From contig JAWVEV010000016.1 in assembly GCA_033856535.1 (NCBI GenBank), positions 1 through 17,430 of the forward strand: 17,430 bases of DNA. Reading direction: 5' to 3'. This document shows positions 1 through 8,060 of the stretch, piece after piece. The stretch comes from JAWVEV01 sp033856535 (GTDB lineage Bacteria > Actinomycetota > Thermoleophilia > Miltoncostaeales > Miltoncostaeaceae). A program made the position numbers and the translations under genes. Positions within the stretch are counted from its first letter, which is position 1. Each line of letters starts with the position of its first letter. The notes beneath the pieces are model-generated. The model made no database searches and had not been told where the DNA came from. It saw only the letters and a list, made by a program, of their open reading frames with translations.

Positions 1-2536
1 TCCCGCCCACCAGCACCGGCGCCGGCTCCAGGCGCAGCGCGAGAACCGCGGTGTCGTCGTTCTGGCCGGGGAGCTGGAAGGCGTCGAGGGTCCGGGCGAG
101 GTGGGCGATCAGCCCCTCGGGATCGGACGGCCCGTCGCGTAGGCAGCGCACCAGCCGCTCCTCGCCGAAGCGGTCGATCTCGCCCAGCGCCTCGGTGATG
201 CCGTCCGTGTAGAGGACCAGCGTGTCGCCCGGGCGCAGGTCGAGCTCGGTGACCCGCCAGGCCTCGCGGAGGCCGGCGCCCAGGATCGGGCCGGGCCGCC
301 CGGCCTCGATCACCTCGCCGTCGCGGACGAGCAGCGGGAGGGGGTGGCCGCAGCAGACGATCCGCGCGCGGGCCGCGCCGTCCGGGCGCCGCGCCAGGCG
401 GGCGCAGACGGCGGTGCAGAGGGAGAGCTCGGGCCGGTCCAGGAGCGTCGCGTTGAGCTGGCGCGCCGCGACCACCGGCTCCCCCGTGAGCTGGCCGGCG
501 GCCCGCAGGGTGAAGCGCGCCAGGCTGGTGAGCGTGGCGGCCTCGGCGCCCTGGCCGACCACGTCGCCGATCACGACGAACAGGCCCTCCGGCGAGGGGA
601 AGACGTCGTAGAAGTCGCCGCCCACCTGGGTGAACTCGCCGGCCGGCCGGTAGAGCGTGGCGGCGCTCCAGCCGGGCAGCTCGGGCAGGTCCGGCGGGCG
701 CAGGCCGCGCTCGAGCGTCGTCGCGATGTGGGTGCGCTCCGTGTAGAGGCGCGCGTTGTCGACCGCGGTGGCGGCCCGCCGCGCGAGCTCCTGCGCCAGG
801 CGCTGCGCCGCCGGCGTGACGGCGCGGCCCGACTCGGCGTTGACCAGGCTGAGCGCGCCGATCGTCCGCCGTCCCACGGTCATCGGAAGGATCATCGCCG
901 ACCGCATCCCGATGCTCCGCAGCAGCTCCAGGTGCTCCGGGTCGCGCGCGGCGGCGGCCAGCATCTCGGGCGGGATGTCGTTCTCGACCATCGCCCGCCC
1001 CTCACGCACCACGCGCGCCGCGCCGCCCGGCGCGTCGGCTCGCGAGGGGTAGCGCTCGACCAGCTCGCGGGCGAGGGCCACCTTCGCCGGGTCGGCGTGG
1101 GCCACGGCGACCGTCGCGATGCCGCCGCGGCCGTCGGGCAGCGAAACCACGCACCAGTCGGCCAGCTCGGGCACCGCCAGCTCGGCGACCCGCTGGAGCG
1201 TCTCGCCGTAGTCGAGCGAGGAGGACAGCACCTCGCCGGCCTCGGCCAGCAGGCGCTGGGTCTGCTCGGCCCGCTTCACGTCGGTGATGTCCTCGATCAC
1301 GTTCACGGCCATCGCCGGGCGGCCCTCGGCGTCGGTCACCGCGGTGGCCTTGGTCACGCGCCAGCGCTCCTCGCCGGTGTCGCGCCGGATCGAGCGCAGC
1401 ACGAGCGGATCGGGCCGCTCGCCGGCGAGCACCCGCCGGCCCGGCAGCTGGTCCATCCGCAACGGCGTGCCGTCCTCGTTGAAGGACTCGAAGCGCTCGA
1501 CGATCGCCCCGGGCGGCGTCGCCAGGAGCTCCTCGGGCGAGCCGAACCCGAGCGCCGACGCGGCGGCCTCGTTGGCGTAGATCAGGCGCCCGTCGGGGTC
1601 CTGCACGGTCACCGCCTCGGCCAGGTTCCCGAGCGCGGCGGTCAGGCGAGCCTCGGCGAACTCGAGCTCGGAGAACAGGCCGGCGTTGTCGAGGGCCAGC
1701 GCGGCGCGGCCCGAGAGGACCTCCGCGAAGCGCAGGTCGGCCTCGCCGTAGCGCCGGCCGGAGCCGCGGCGGGTGAGCAGGGTGATCGTCCCGAGCGCGC
1801 GCCCGCGCGCCCAGAGCGGCACGACGATGCAGGAGGTGAGCTCGAGCGAGCGCAGCAGCGCCAGGTCGTCGGGGTCACGGCTCCGGGCGCGCAGCGCCGC
1901 CTCGTCGACCCGCTCGATGAGCAGGGAGCGCCCCGCCAACGGCCCGCCGCCCGGCGCGGCGGGATCGAGCGGATCGGCGCCCCGCTCCCGCAGCGCCCCG
2001 GCCACCCCCTCGGCGCCGACGCCGGCCGCGCGGACGCTGAGGCGCGTCAGCCGGTCGCCGCGCAGGTAGTCCAGGACGCAGACGTCGGCGAGGTCGGGGA
2101 CGATCAAATCCTGGAGCCGCTCGACGGTGCGCTCCACCCCGATCCGGCCGTCCGACACCCGGGCGGCGGCGGCCAGCACGTCGAAGCGGCGCCCGCTGAT
2201 CGCGGCGCGCGCGCGGCCGCGGGCGGCGACGGCGCCGACGACGGTGCCGGCGGCCACGATGCCGAGCCGGACGAAGTAGTCCGGGTCGCCCAGGTTGTGG
2301 TTCCAGGCCGGGCTCCCGGCCGAGATCGCGAGCGCGACGGCGCCGACGGCGGCGGTCTCGCGCGGGCCGCCGAGCAGCGCGGTCACGAACGGCGCGGCGA
2401 CGATCGCCGCGATCACGATGCTCCGGTCGCCCAGCGCGAGGTCGACCCCCGCCAGCGCCAGCGCGACCAGCAAACCGGCGATCAGCGCGATCCCCCGGGG
2501 CGCGGCCCGGGCCGTCAGGCCGCCCTCAGCGGCCAC
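1..2536 (-). CDS. Membrane-anchored GAF-PAS-GAF-SpoIIE (PP2C-type) phosphatase, 3' end beyond window
   Basis: This is an RsbU/SpoIIE-like serine phosphatase, a family that dephosphorylates anti-anti-sigma (STAS) proteins in partner-switching regulation. I translated it by hand: GTG start at 2536 and 845 codons to the left edge with no stop. Residues about 16-105 hold four hydrophobic segments (around 16-35, 40-56, 61-74 and 88-105), so the N-terminus is probably in the membrane. A GAF-like region follows (about 125-285), then PAS (about 300-420, with VQDPDGRLIYANEAA), a second GAF (about 430-600) and the SpoIIE domain (about 615-845). Phosphatase metal motifs are intact: GGDFYDVF near 640, IGDVVGQG, CCGHPLPLLV, LYTDGITEA, and QNDDTAVLAL close to the edge. 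Only the last few residues should be missing. The start is uncertain: GTG 2536 has a weak ribosome site, and an in-frame TTG at 2620 would add 28 mostly polar residues. It lies 84 nt after the SAM hydrolase gene. Its partner and signal are unknown. Confidence 0.88.
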   Translation of the reverse strand, partial: MAAEGGLTARAAPRGIALIAGLLVALALAGVDLALGDRSIVIAAIVAAPFVTALLGGPRETAAVGAVALAISAGSPAWNHNLGDPDYFVRLGIVAAGTVVGAVAARGRARAAISGRRFDVLAAAARVSDGRIGVERTVERLQDLIVPDLADVCVLDYLRGDRLTRLSVRAAGVGAEGVAGALRERGADPLDPAAPGGGPLAGRSLLIERVDEAALRARSRDPDDLALLRSLELTSCIVVPLWARGRALGTITLLTRRGSGRRYGEADLRFAEVLSGRAALALDNAGLFSELEFAEARLTAALGNLAEAVTVQDPDGRLIYANEAAASALGFGSPEELLATPPGAIVERFESFNEDGTPLRMDQLPGRRVLAGERPDPLVLRSIRRDTGEERWRVTKATAVTDAEGRPAMAVNVIEDITDVKRAEQTQRLLAEAGEVLSSSLDYGETLQRVAELAVPELADWCVVSLPDGRGGIATVAVAHADPAKVALARELVERYPSRADAPGGAARVVREGRAMVENDIPPEMLAAAARDPEHLELLRSIGMRSAMILPMTVGRRTIGALSLVNAESGRAVTPAAQRLAQELARRAATAVDNARLYTERTHIATTLERGLRPPDLPELPGWSAATLYRPAGEFTQVGGDFYDVFPSPEGLFVVIGDVVGQGAEAATLTSLARFTLRAAGQLTGEPVVAARQLNATLLDRPELSLCTAVCARLARRPDGAARARIVCCGHPLPLLVRDGEVIEAGRPGPILGAGLREAWRVTELDLRPGDTLVLYTDGITEALGEIDRFGEERLVRCLRDGPSDPEGLIAHLARTLDAFQLPGQNDDTAVLALRLEPAPVLVGG

Positions 2537-2597
2537 GGCGATGCGCCCCGCCGGGGCGCCGGGGCGCGCCCTTCTCCGCGATGGCCATCGGGTCCAC
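2526..2597 (-). other. Possible 23-residue leader ORF overlapping the phosphatase start
   Basis: In the 84-nt gap upstream of the phosphatase, a GGAGG-type ribosome binding site (2602-2606) is followed after 4 nt by GTG at 2597. The frame reads 23 residues beginning VDPMAIAEKGAPRR and stops with TGA at 2526-2528, overlapping the phosphatase start (2536) by 11 nt. The phosphatase's own start has no good ribosome site, so translation of this peptide could deliver ribosomes to it. It may equally be a chance reading frame in GC-rich DNA; the peptide resembles nothing I know. Confidence 0.25.
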
Positions 2598-2620
2598 GCG
2601 ACCTCCGATCCGTCCGGCAA

Positions 2621-3439
2621 TCATATGGCCGGTCGGGCGCCCCCAGCCGTCGTGATCGCGAGCGGGGCGCCCGTCGCCGCGCCGAGGCGGGCGGCCGCGT
2701 CGCCGCCGTTCAGGGCGACCGCGACCGCGCCCGAGCTGTCGACGTGGACCAGCAGGGCGCCGGAGGGGACGTCGGAGAAGGTGCGCGCGACGGTCGCGGC
2801 GTGGACCGGGCCGGCGCCGGCCGGGTCCACGCGCACCGCGTCGCCGATGCCGATGCCGGCGGCGGCGAGGTCCTCGGGACCGGCCAGCAGCTCCACGTTG
2901 CCGAAGCGGTCGGCGCCGAGGACGGTCGCCTCGAGCCGGCCGGCGGCGACCCGCGGGGCGGGGAGGTGCGGGCGGACGATCCCGGCCGGGTCGATCGGCG
3001 TCCCGAGCGGCGCGGCGCCGAGCGCGAGCGCGGCGGCCGCGGGGGCGAAGACGTCGCGGCCGTGGAAGGTGGCCGGCACGCCGGGCGGCGTCGGCAGGGC
3101 CCACGCGCGGTCGGCGCCGAGGCGGCCGGCCGCCGGCGCGAGCAGGCCGTTGTCGGGCCCGACCAGGGCGCCGCCCGCGTGGAGCCCGATCGCCAGCCCC
3201 CGCCGCTCGCCGCCGACGCCCGGGTCGACCACGGCGACGACGATCGCGCCCGGCGGGAGCAGGGGCGCCAGCCGCGCCAGGACCACCGCCCCGCGGCGCA
3301 CGTCGCCGGGCGGGATGTCGTGGGCCAGGTCGATCCGGTCGGCGGCGGGGCAGGCGCGCGCGACGACCGCGTGCAGCGCCCCGACGTGCTCCGACCCCGC
3401 GCCGTAGTCGGTCAGGAGCGCGATGACCGGGCGGGTCAC
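2621..3439 (-). CDS. SAM hydrolase / S-adenosyl-L-methionine hydroxide adenosyltransferase (DUF62 family)
   Basis: The family splits S-adenosylmethionine into adenosine and methionine using water; its relatives are SalL chlorinase and fluorinase. The 272-residue product starts with VTRPVIALLTDYG, the family N-terminus. The hydrolase triad Asp-Arg-His appears as D72 in VVDPGVGGERRG, R79 or R80 just after it, and H126 in TFHGRDVF. Further family signatures are GPDNGLL at 94-100 and DRFGN in the C-terminal domain. The preserved triad argues for hydrolysis rather than halogenation. The GTG start at 3439 overlaps the stop of the upstream cobA-hemD gene by 4 nt (GTGA), so the two are probably translationally coupled. 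The pairing suggests a link to SAM use by the methyltransferase, but the physiological role of DUF62 hydrolases is poorly defined and that link is inference. Confidence 0.85.
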   Translation of the reverse strand: MTRPVIALLTDYGAGSEHVGALHAVVARACPAADRIDLAHDIPPGDVRRGAVVLARLAPLLPPGAIVVAVVDPGVGGERRGLAIGLHAGGALVGPDNGLLAPAAGRLGADRAWALPTPPGVPATFHGRDVFAPAAAALALGAAPLGTPIDPAGIVRPHLPAPRVAAGRLEATVLGADRFGNVELLAGPEDLAAAGIGIGDAVRVDPAGAGPVHAATVARTFSDVPSGALLVHVDSSGAVAVALNGGDAAARLGAATGAPLAITTAGGARPAI

Positions 3440-4959
3440 GCGCGCGTGGCGGCGGTTCCCGCGTCGGCGAGCAGCGCCGCCACCAGGCCGGGCACCGTGT
3501 GCTCGGATGCCTCGGCGTCGACCCGCAGGCCCTCCTCGCGGAGGGTCGCGCTGGTGATCGGCCCGATCGAGACGACGCGCGGCCCGTCGAGCCGCTCGCG
3601 GTCGCCGGGGCCGAGCAGCCCGACGAAGGCGCGGACGGTGGAGGATGCGGTGAAGGTGAGGTAGTCGGCGGCCAGGGCGGCGTCGAGCTCCCGCCGGCCG
3701 GCCGGCTCGGCGAGCGTGTCGTAGAGGGCCACCTCGTCGACGGCCGCGCCGCGGGCCCGCAACCCGTCGACCAGCTCGGGCCGGGCGGCCCGGGCACGGG
3801 CCACCAGGACGCGGGCCCCGTCCAGCGGGCGGCCGGCGAGAGCCTCCAGCAGCGCCTCGGCCACGAAGCGCTCCGGCACCACGTCGGCGCGCACGCCGCG
3901 CTCGGCCAGCCGCGCCGCGGTGGCGGGGCCGATCGCCGCCACCGCGCAGCCGGCGTCGATCGCGCGGGCGTCGAGGCCCCGCTCGGCCATCCGGTCGAAG
4001 AGGGCGTCGACCCCGTTCACGCTGGTCAGCACGATGAGGCGGTAGTCGCCGATCGCCGCGCAGGCCGCGTCGATCTCGGCGCCACCCGGGACCGGCGCGA
4101 TCCGGATCGCGGGCAGCTCGATCACGTCGGCGCCGAGGACGCGCAGGCGGGCGGACAGCTCGCTGGCCTGCGGTCGCGCCCGCGTCACCACGGCGGTGCG
4201 CCCGGCCAGGGGCGGCTCGGGCCGCCAGCCGATGCGCTCCGCCAGCCCCGCCACCGGGCCGACCACCACCGTGGCGGGCGGCCCGACGCCGGCCGCCTCC
4301 GCGGCCTCGGCGATCGTGCCGAGCGTCGCCACCACCTGGCGCTGGCGCGCCGTGGTGCCCCACTGGACCGCGGCGGCCGGCTGGCCGGCGGGCCGGCCGG
4401 CGGCGATCAGGGACTCCGCGATCCCGGCCAGCCGCCCCATGCCCATCATCAGCACCAGCGTCCCCGGCACGCGCGCCAGGGCCGCCCAGTCGGTCTGCTC
4501 GGCCGGCTTGGCCGGGTCCTCGTGCCCGGTCACGATCGTCACCGAGGTCGCGACGCCGCGGTGGGTCACCGGGATGCCGGCGTAGGCCGGCGCGGCGATC
4601 GCGCTGGTCACGCCGGGGACCACGGTGAACGGCACGGCGGCGGCGGCCAGGGCCTCGGCCTCCTCGCCGCCGCGGCCGAAGACGAACGGGTCGCCGCCCT
4701 TCAGGCGCACCACGACCCGGCCGCGGCGGGCGTGCTCGACCAGGGCGGCGTTGATGTCCTCCTGGGACATCGCGACCCGGCCGGGGGCCTTGCCCACGTC
4801 CACCAGCTCGGCGTCCGGGCGGCAGCCGCCGAGCAGCTCGGCCGTGCCGAGCCGGTCGTAGAGCACCACGTCGGCCGCGGCGAGCAGCCGCCGGCCGCCC
4901 GTCGTGAACAGGTCCGGGTCGCCCGGGCCGGCGCCCACCAGGTGGACGATCCCGCTCAT
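3436..4959 (-). CDS. hemD: Fused uroporphyrinogen-III C-methyltransferase (SUMT) and uroporphyrinogen-III synthase
   Basis: A 507-residue bifunctional tetrapyrrole enzyme. The N-terminal part (about 1-245) is a CobA/SUMT methyltransferase, which uses two SAM to make precorrin-2. Visible motifs are VGAGPGDPDL (8-17), RLKGGDPFVFGRGGEE (85-100), VVPGVTSA (113-120) and TLVLMMGMG near 167. The C-terminal part (about 250-507) is HemD, which cyclises hydroxymethylbilane to uroporphyrinogen III; it begins LAGRTAVVTRARPQ and includes LTSVNGVDALF and the late FTASSTVRAF segment. Such CobA-HemD fusions are common in Actinobacteria. The enzyme sits at the branch between haem (HemD product) and sirohaem (SUMT product), and the sirohaem synthase lies upstream in the same cluster. 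The ATG at 4959 overlaps the hemC stop by 4 nt (ATGA), and its own stop overlaps the SAM hydrolase start. hemB is not next to it, unlike many actinobacterial hem clusters. Confidence 0.93.
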   Translation of the reverse strand: MSGIVHLVGAGPGDPDLFTTGGRRLLAAADVVLYDRLGTAELLGGCRPDAELVDVGKAPGRVAMSQEDINAALVEHARRGRVVVRLKGGDPFVFGRGGEEAEALAAAAVPFTVVPGVTSAIAAPAYAGIPVTHRGVATSVTIVTGHEDPAKPAEQTDWAALARVPGTLVLMMGMGRLAGIAESLIAAGRPAGQPAAAVQWGTTARQRQVVATLGTIAEAAEAAGVGPPATVVVGPVAGLAERIGWRPEPPLAGRTAVVTRARPQASELSARLRVLGADVIELPAIRIAPVPGGAEIDAACAAIGDYRLIVLTSVNGVDALFDRMAERGLDARAIDAGCAVAAIGPATAARLAERGVRADVVPERFVAEALLEALAGRPLDGARVLVARARAARPELVDGLRARGAAVDEVALYDTLAEPAGRRELDAALAADYLTFTASSTVRAFVGLLGPGDRERLDGPRVVSIGPITSATLREEGLRVDAEASEHTVPGLVAALLADAGTAATRA

Positions 4960-5852
4960 GGGACGGCCCCGACCTCACGCAGCTTCTCCGCGGCCCGGGC
5001 GCCGAGGGCCTCCGGGTCGTCCGCGGGCCCCTCGGCCGCGACGCGCTCGCCGCGCGAGCCGTCGGCCGCCCCGGCGAAGGCCGTGATCGCCAGCCGGCCC
5101 GCGTCGCCCGCCGTGCAGAGGGCGCCGACGGGCGTCATGCACCCGCCCCCGAGGCGGGCGAGCAGGGCGCGCTCGGCGCGCAGGCAGGCGTTGGCCAGCG
5201 GGTCGTCGAGGGGGGTGAGCGCGGCGACCAGGTCGGCGCGGTCGGCGCGCCCCTCGATCGCGAGCAGGCCCTGGCCCGGCGCCGGGGTGCACGCGTCCAC
5301 GGCGAGGGCCTCGGCGCCCTCCGGGTCCAGGCCGAGGCGCTCGAGGCCGGCGGCGGCCAGGACCAGCGCGTCGGCGGCGCCGTCGGCGAGCTTGCGAAGG
5401 CGGGTGTCCACGTTCCCGCGGATCGGCACCACCTCGAGATCGGGGCGGAGGGCGAGCACCTGGGCGGCGCGGCGCGGGCTGCCGGTGGCGACGCGCGCGC
5501 CGGCCGGCAGCGCGGCCAGGCCGCCGGGCGGGCCCACCACCACGTCGCGCGGGTCGGCCCGGGGCGGCACCGCCAGCACGGCGAGGCCCTCCGGCAGCTC
5601 GCCGGGCAGGTCCTTGGCCGAGTGGACCGCGAGGTCGGCGCGGCCGTCGAGCAGCGCCTCCTCCAGCTCCTTCACGAAGAGGCCCTTGTCGGGGGCCGGC
5701 CCGCCGCCGGCGCTCCAGCGGTCACCGGTCGTGACCACCTCGAGCAGCTCGACCTCGTGGCCCAGGGCGCGGAGACGGTCCGCGACGGCCCCGGATTGGG
5801 CCAGCGCCAGCGCGGAGCGGCGGGTGGCGAGGACGAGCCGGACGGGCGCTAG
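4956..5852 (-). CDS. hemC: Porphobilinogen deaminase (hydroxymethylbilane synthase), start codon unclear
   Basis: HemC joins four porphobilinogens into hydroxymethylbilane, the substrate of HemD encoded next. The frame shows the full family: LVLATRRSALALAQSG at the N-terminus, GLFVKELEEALL, DLAVHSAKDLP, ATGSPRRAAQ, IRGNVDTRL, and the dipyrromethane cofactor cysteine in GGGCMTPVG. About 295-298 residues is normal length. The start is odd: conserved sequence begins at RLVLATRRS, yet there is no in-frame ATG, GTG, TTG or CTG between it and the hemA stop. The nearest is GTG at 6074, about 80 codons inside hemA. I have drawn the gene from the CTA at 5852, which would overlap the hemA TAG stop by 4 nt (CTAG) as neighbouring pairs do with NTGA; GTC at 5843 is another option. 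Non-canonical initiation or a base error in the sequence is possible. Identity is certain, the 5' end is not. Confidence 0.9.
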   Translation of the reverse strand, partial: LAPVRLVLATRRSALALAQSGAVADRLRALGHEVELLEVVTTGDRWSAGGGPAPDKGLFVKELEEALLDGRADLAVHSAKDLPGELPEGLAVLAVPPRADPRDVVVGPPGGLAALPAGARVATGSPRRAAQVLALRPDLEVVPIRGNVDTRLRKLADGAADALVLAAAGLERLGLDPEGAEALAVDACTPAPGQGLLAIEGRADRADLVAALTPLDDPLANACLRAERALLARLGGGCMTPVGALCTAGDAGRLAITAFAGAADGSRGERVAAEGPADDPEALGARAAEKLREVGAVP

Positions 5853-7171
5853 CGTCGCTTGGAGGCGGCCTCGCGCGACTCGGCCGGCTCGGCCGCGTCC
5901 GCGGCGTCGGCCTCGAGGCCGAACAGGTGGCGCAGGCTCTCCAGGTGGCGCAGGGCGTCGCCCTCCGCCGCCGCGGCGCGCACGCGCACCGTGGGCTCGT
6001 GCAGCAGCTTGTTGACGATCCCCCGGGTGACCGCGTTCAGGCGCTCGCGGTCGGCCTCGGAGATCGAGTCCCACTGGCCCTCGACCCGGGCGAGCTCGTC
6101 GCGGCGGATCTCCTCGGCGCGCTCGCGCAGCTCGGCGATGGCCGGCGTGGCCGCGCGGCCGAAGCGCCAGGCGCCGAACTGGCTCACGGCGCCGCCGATG
6201 AACCCCTCGCCGAGCTGGGCCTCCGCGCGCCGGCCGTTGAGGTTCGCCTCGACCACGCGCTCGAGGTCGTCGATGTCGTAGAGCAGCACGCCGGGCACCT
6301 CGGCGATCCCCGGGTCCAGGTCGCGCGGCACCGAGATGTCGATCATCACCATCGGGCGCCCGCCGCGGTTGGCGACCGCGTCCTCGACGTGCTCGCGGGT
6401 CAGGATCGCGTGCGGCGCGTCGGTGGAGGAGATCACGATGTCGGCCGCCTGGAGCTCCTCGCGCAGCTCCTGGAACCCGACCCCGCGGCCGCCGACCCGG
6501 CTGGCCAGCTCGCGGGCGGTGCCGACGGTCCGGTTGGCGACGACGACCGCGCCCACGCCCTGCTGCACCAGCGCCCGGGCGGTGCCCTCGGCCATGCGGC
6601 CGGCGCCGATCACCAGCACCTGGTGGGCCGGCAGGTCCTCGAACACCTCGCGCGCCAGGTCGACCGCGACCGCGCAGACCGAGGACGATCCGGCGCCGAT
6701 CCGCGTCTGGGCGCGGACCTGCTTGCCGACCTCGAGCGCTTGGCGGAAGAGCTGGTTCAGCAGCGGCCCGGCGGTGCGCTCCTCGCGGGCGGTCTCCCAC
6801 GCCGAGAGCACCTGGCCCTGGATCTCGCTCTCGCCCACCACCATCGAGTCGAGGCTGGAGGCGACGCGGAAGAGCTGGGCGGCCGCGCGCTCGTCGCGCA
6901 GCACGTAGCGGGCGCAGGCGAGCTCGTCGGGCGAGATGTGGCTGTGCCCGACCAGCGCGGCCGAGAGCGCGTCCTCGGCGGCGCCGACGTCGGCCGCGGC
7001 GGCGTAGAGCTCGGTGCGGTTGCAGGTCGAGAGGGCGACGGCCTCGGCCACGTCGGGGTGGGCGAGCAGCTCGCGCAGCATCGCCCGCGCCTCGTGGTCC
7101 GGCAGGGCCGCCTTCTCGCGCTGCTCGACGCGCGCGGTCTTGTGCGAGAGGCCGAGGACGAGGACGTTCAC
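5849..7171 (-). CDS. hemA: Glutamyl-tRNA reductase
   Basis: HemA reduces glutamyl-tRNA(Glu) to glutamate-1-semialdehyde with NADPH, the first committed and usually rate-controlling step of C5-pathway tetrapyrrole synthesis. The product has 440 residues and begins VNVLVLGLSHKTARVEQRE. The catalytic cysteine is C50 in STCNRTELYA, the usual position for the family. Other signatures are SSLDSMVVGESEIQGQV, the NADPH-binding VIGAGRMAEGTARAL, and the C-terminal helical dimerisation region with RGIVNKLLHEPTVRVR. The last ~25 residues are an Ala/Glu-rich tail. I chose GTG 7171 because homology begins there and it overlaps the stop of the sirohaem synthase gene by 4 nt (GTGA). It ends in TAG at 5849-5851, where hemC begins. 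The use of this enzyme shows that the organism makes haem from glutamate. Confidence 0.95.
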   Translation of the reverse strand: MNVLVLGLSHKTARVEQREKAALPDHEARAMLRELLAHPDVAEAVALSTCNRTELYAAAADVGAAEDALSAALVGHSHISPDELACARYVLRDERAAAQLFRVASSLDSMVVGESEIQGQVLSAWETAREERTAGPLLNQLFRQALEVGKQVRAQTRIGAGSSSVCAVAVDLAREVFEDLPAHQVLVIGAGRMAEGTARALVQQGVGAVVVANRTVGTARELASRVGGRGVGFQELREELQAADIVISSTDAPHAILTREHVEDAVANRGGRPMVMIDISVPRDLDPGIAEVPGVLLYDIDDLERVVEANLNGRRAEAQLGEGFIGGAVSQFGAWRFGRAATPAIAELRERAEEIRRDELARVEGQWDSISEADRERLNAVTRGIVNKLLHEPTVRVRAAAAEGDALRHLESLRHLFGLEADAADAAEPAESREAASKRR

Positions 7172-7857
7172 GCCACGCCCTCGCGGTCGAGCAGGAGCGT
7201 CTCGCGCACCAGCGCGTCGACGGCCGCGGCGTCGCCGGCGGCCAGGCGCTCGACCACGTCGGTCGCCATCAGCCGCTCGACCGCGTCGCGCCGGCCGGGC
7301 ATGTCCGGATAGCGCTCCTTCAGGTCGTCGCGGACCTCGCGCAGCAGGGCGACCAGCGCCTCCCACTCGGGGCCGTAGCGCTCCTCGAGCTCCTGGCGGA
7401 TGTGCTTGGCCACCACCGGGCTCGCCCCGCCGGTGGAGATAGCGAGCGCCAGCTCGCCGCGCCGCACGATCGAGGGCACGATGAAGTTGCAGAGCGGGGG
7501 CACGTCGACCACGTTGCAGAGCATGTTCCGCGCTTCCGCGTCCTGCCAGACCATCCGGTTGATCGCGTCGAGGTTGGTGGCCGCGATCACCAGGAAGCAG
7601 TCGTCGAGGTCCTCGGTGCGGTAGGGCCGCCGTCGGAGCTCGGCGATCCCGCCGGACGCGGCCAGCTCCTCGAGGCGGGGCGAGAGCGCCGGCGTGACCA
7701 GCCGGATCACCGCGCCGTGGTCGAGCAGCTTCTCGACCTTCTCGGTGCCGACCGGGCCGCCGCCGACCACCAGGCAGCGCCGCCCCTCGATGTCGGCGAA
7801 GAGGGGGTAGAAGACCTTGCCGGGGCCCGGCGGGCTCGCCGGGGCGACGCGGCTCAC
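7168..7857 (-). CDS. Precorrin-2 dehydrogenase / sirohydrochlorin ferrochelatase (Met8 / CysG N-terminal type)
   Basis: A 229-residue stand-alone version of the bifunctional Met8/CysG-N domain, which oxidises precorrin-2 with NAD and inserts iron to give sirohaem, the cofactor of sulfite and nitrite reductases. The NAD site appears as CLVVGGGPVGTEK (28-40); the chelatase/dehydrogenase aspartate is D118 in CNVVDVPPLCNF; ELALAISTGGASPVVAKHIR (135-154) is the family's most conserved stretch. The methyltransferase half that CysG carries is supplied here by the CobA-HemD fusion two genes downstream. The GTG start at 7857 overlaps the end of the CcmD-like peptide gene by 4 nt (GTGA), and its TGA overlaps the hemA start the same way. 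The N-terminus has about 14 extra residues (Pro/Ala/Gly-rich) before the conserved VFYPLF. Confidence 0.9.
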   Translation of the reverse strand: MSRVAPASPPGPGKVFYPLFADIEGRRCLVVGGGPVGTEKVEKLLDHGAVIRLVTPALSPRLEELAASGGIAELRRRPYRTEDLDDCFLVIAATNLDAINRMVWQDAEARNMLCNVVDVPPLCNFIVPSIVRRGELALAISTGGASPVVAKHIRQELEERYGPEWEALVALLREVRDDLKERYPDMPGRRDAVERLMATDVVERLAAGDAAAVDALVRETLLLDREGVA

Positions 7858-8057
7858 GCGTCCACCCGCGCCGCCGCGACCGGCTCGGCCGCGGACGCCG
7901 CCTCGCGGCGCGTCTGGGCCTCGTCGACCAGCCGCGCGAGCAGCTCGGCCTCGCGGGCGAGCCGCGCGGTGCGCAGCGCGACGGCGACGACGTAGAGCAG
8001 GAGGGCGGCGACGATCACGGCGTGCGCCGCGACGACGTAGGCGGTGCCGGAGTCCAC
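7854..8057 (-). CDS. CcmD-like single-pass membrane peptide
   Basis: A 67-residue product with one clear hydrophobic helix near the N-terminus (about residues 7-28, AYVVAAHAVIVAALLLYVVAV), followed by a basic and heptad-like segment (RTARLAREAELLARLVDEA). CcmD is a small, poorly conserved membrane peptide, usually encoded right after ccmC, that helps release holo-CcmE from the CcmABC transporter. Position and topology fit: it begins (GTG 8057) 3 nt after the ccmC stop and overlaps the sirohaem synthase gene by 4 nt. Sequence similarity alone is too weak to prove the name, so the call rests on context. Confidence 0.65.
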   Translation of the reverse strand: MDSGTAYVVAAHAVIVAALLLYVVAVALRTARLAREAELLARLVDEAQTRREAASAAEPVAAARVDA

Positions 8058-8060
8058 CCG

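Noticed and set aside
2621..3439. Chlorinase or fluorinase identity for the DUF62 protein
   Set aside because: The Asp-Arg-His triad of the hydrolase group is present; halogenases of this superfamily lack it, and no halometabolite genes are nearby.
344..3664. A very long plus-strand open frame of about 1100 codons, and others at 3499-6015, 5927-7312 and 10343-11869
   Set aside because: They lie opposite well-identified minus-strand genes, are dominated by Arg, Gly, Ala and Asp/His-rich low-complexity sequence with no family motif, and are expected when GC-rich codons remove stops from the other strand.
2621..4978. A single 785-residue frame joining a longer N-terminal part to the SAM hydrolase
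   Set aside because: The N-terminal part is an out-of-frame reading of cobA-hemD (Arg/Gly-rich); the hydrolase's own GTG at 3439 gives the complete family protein.
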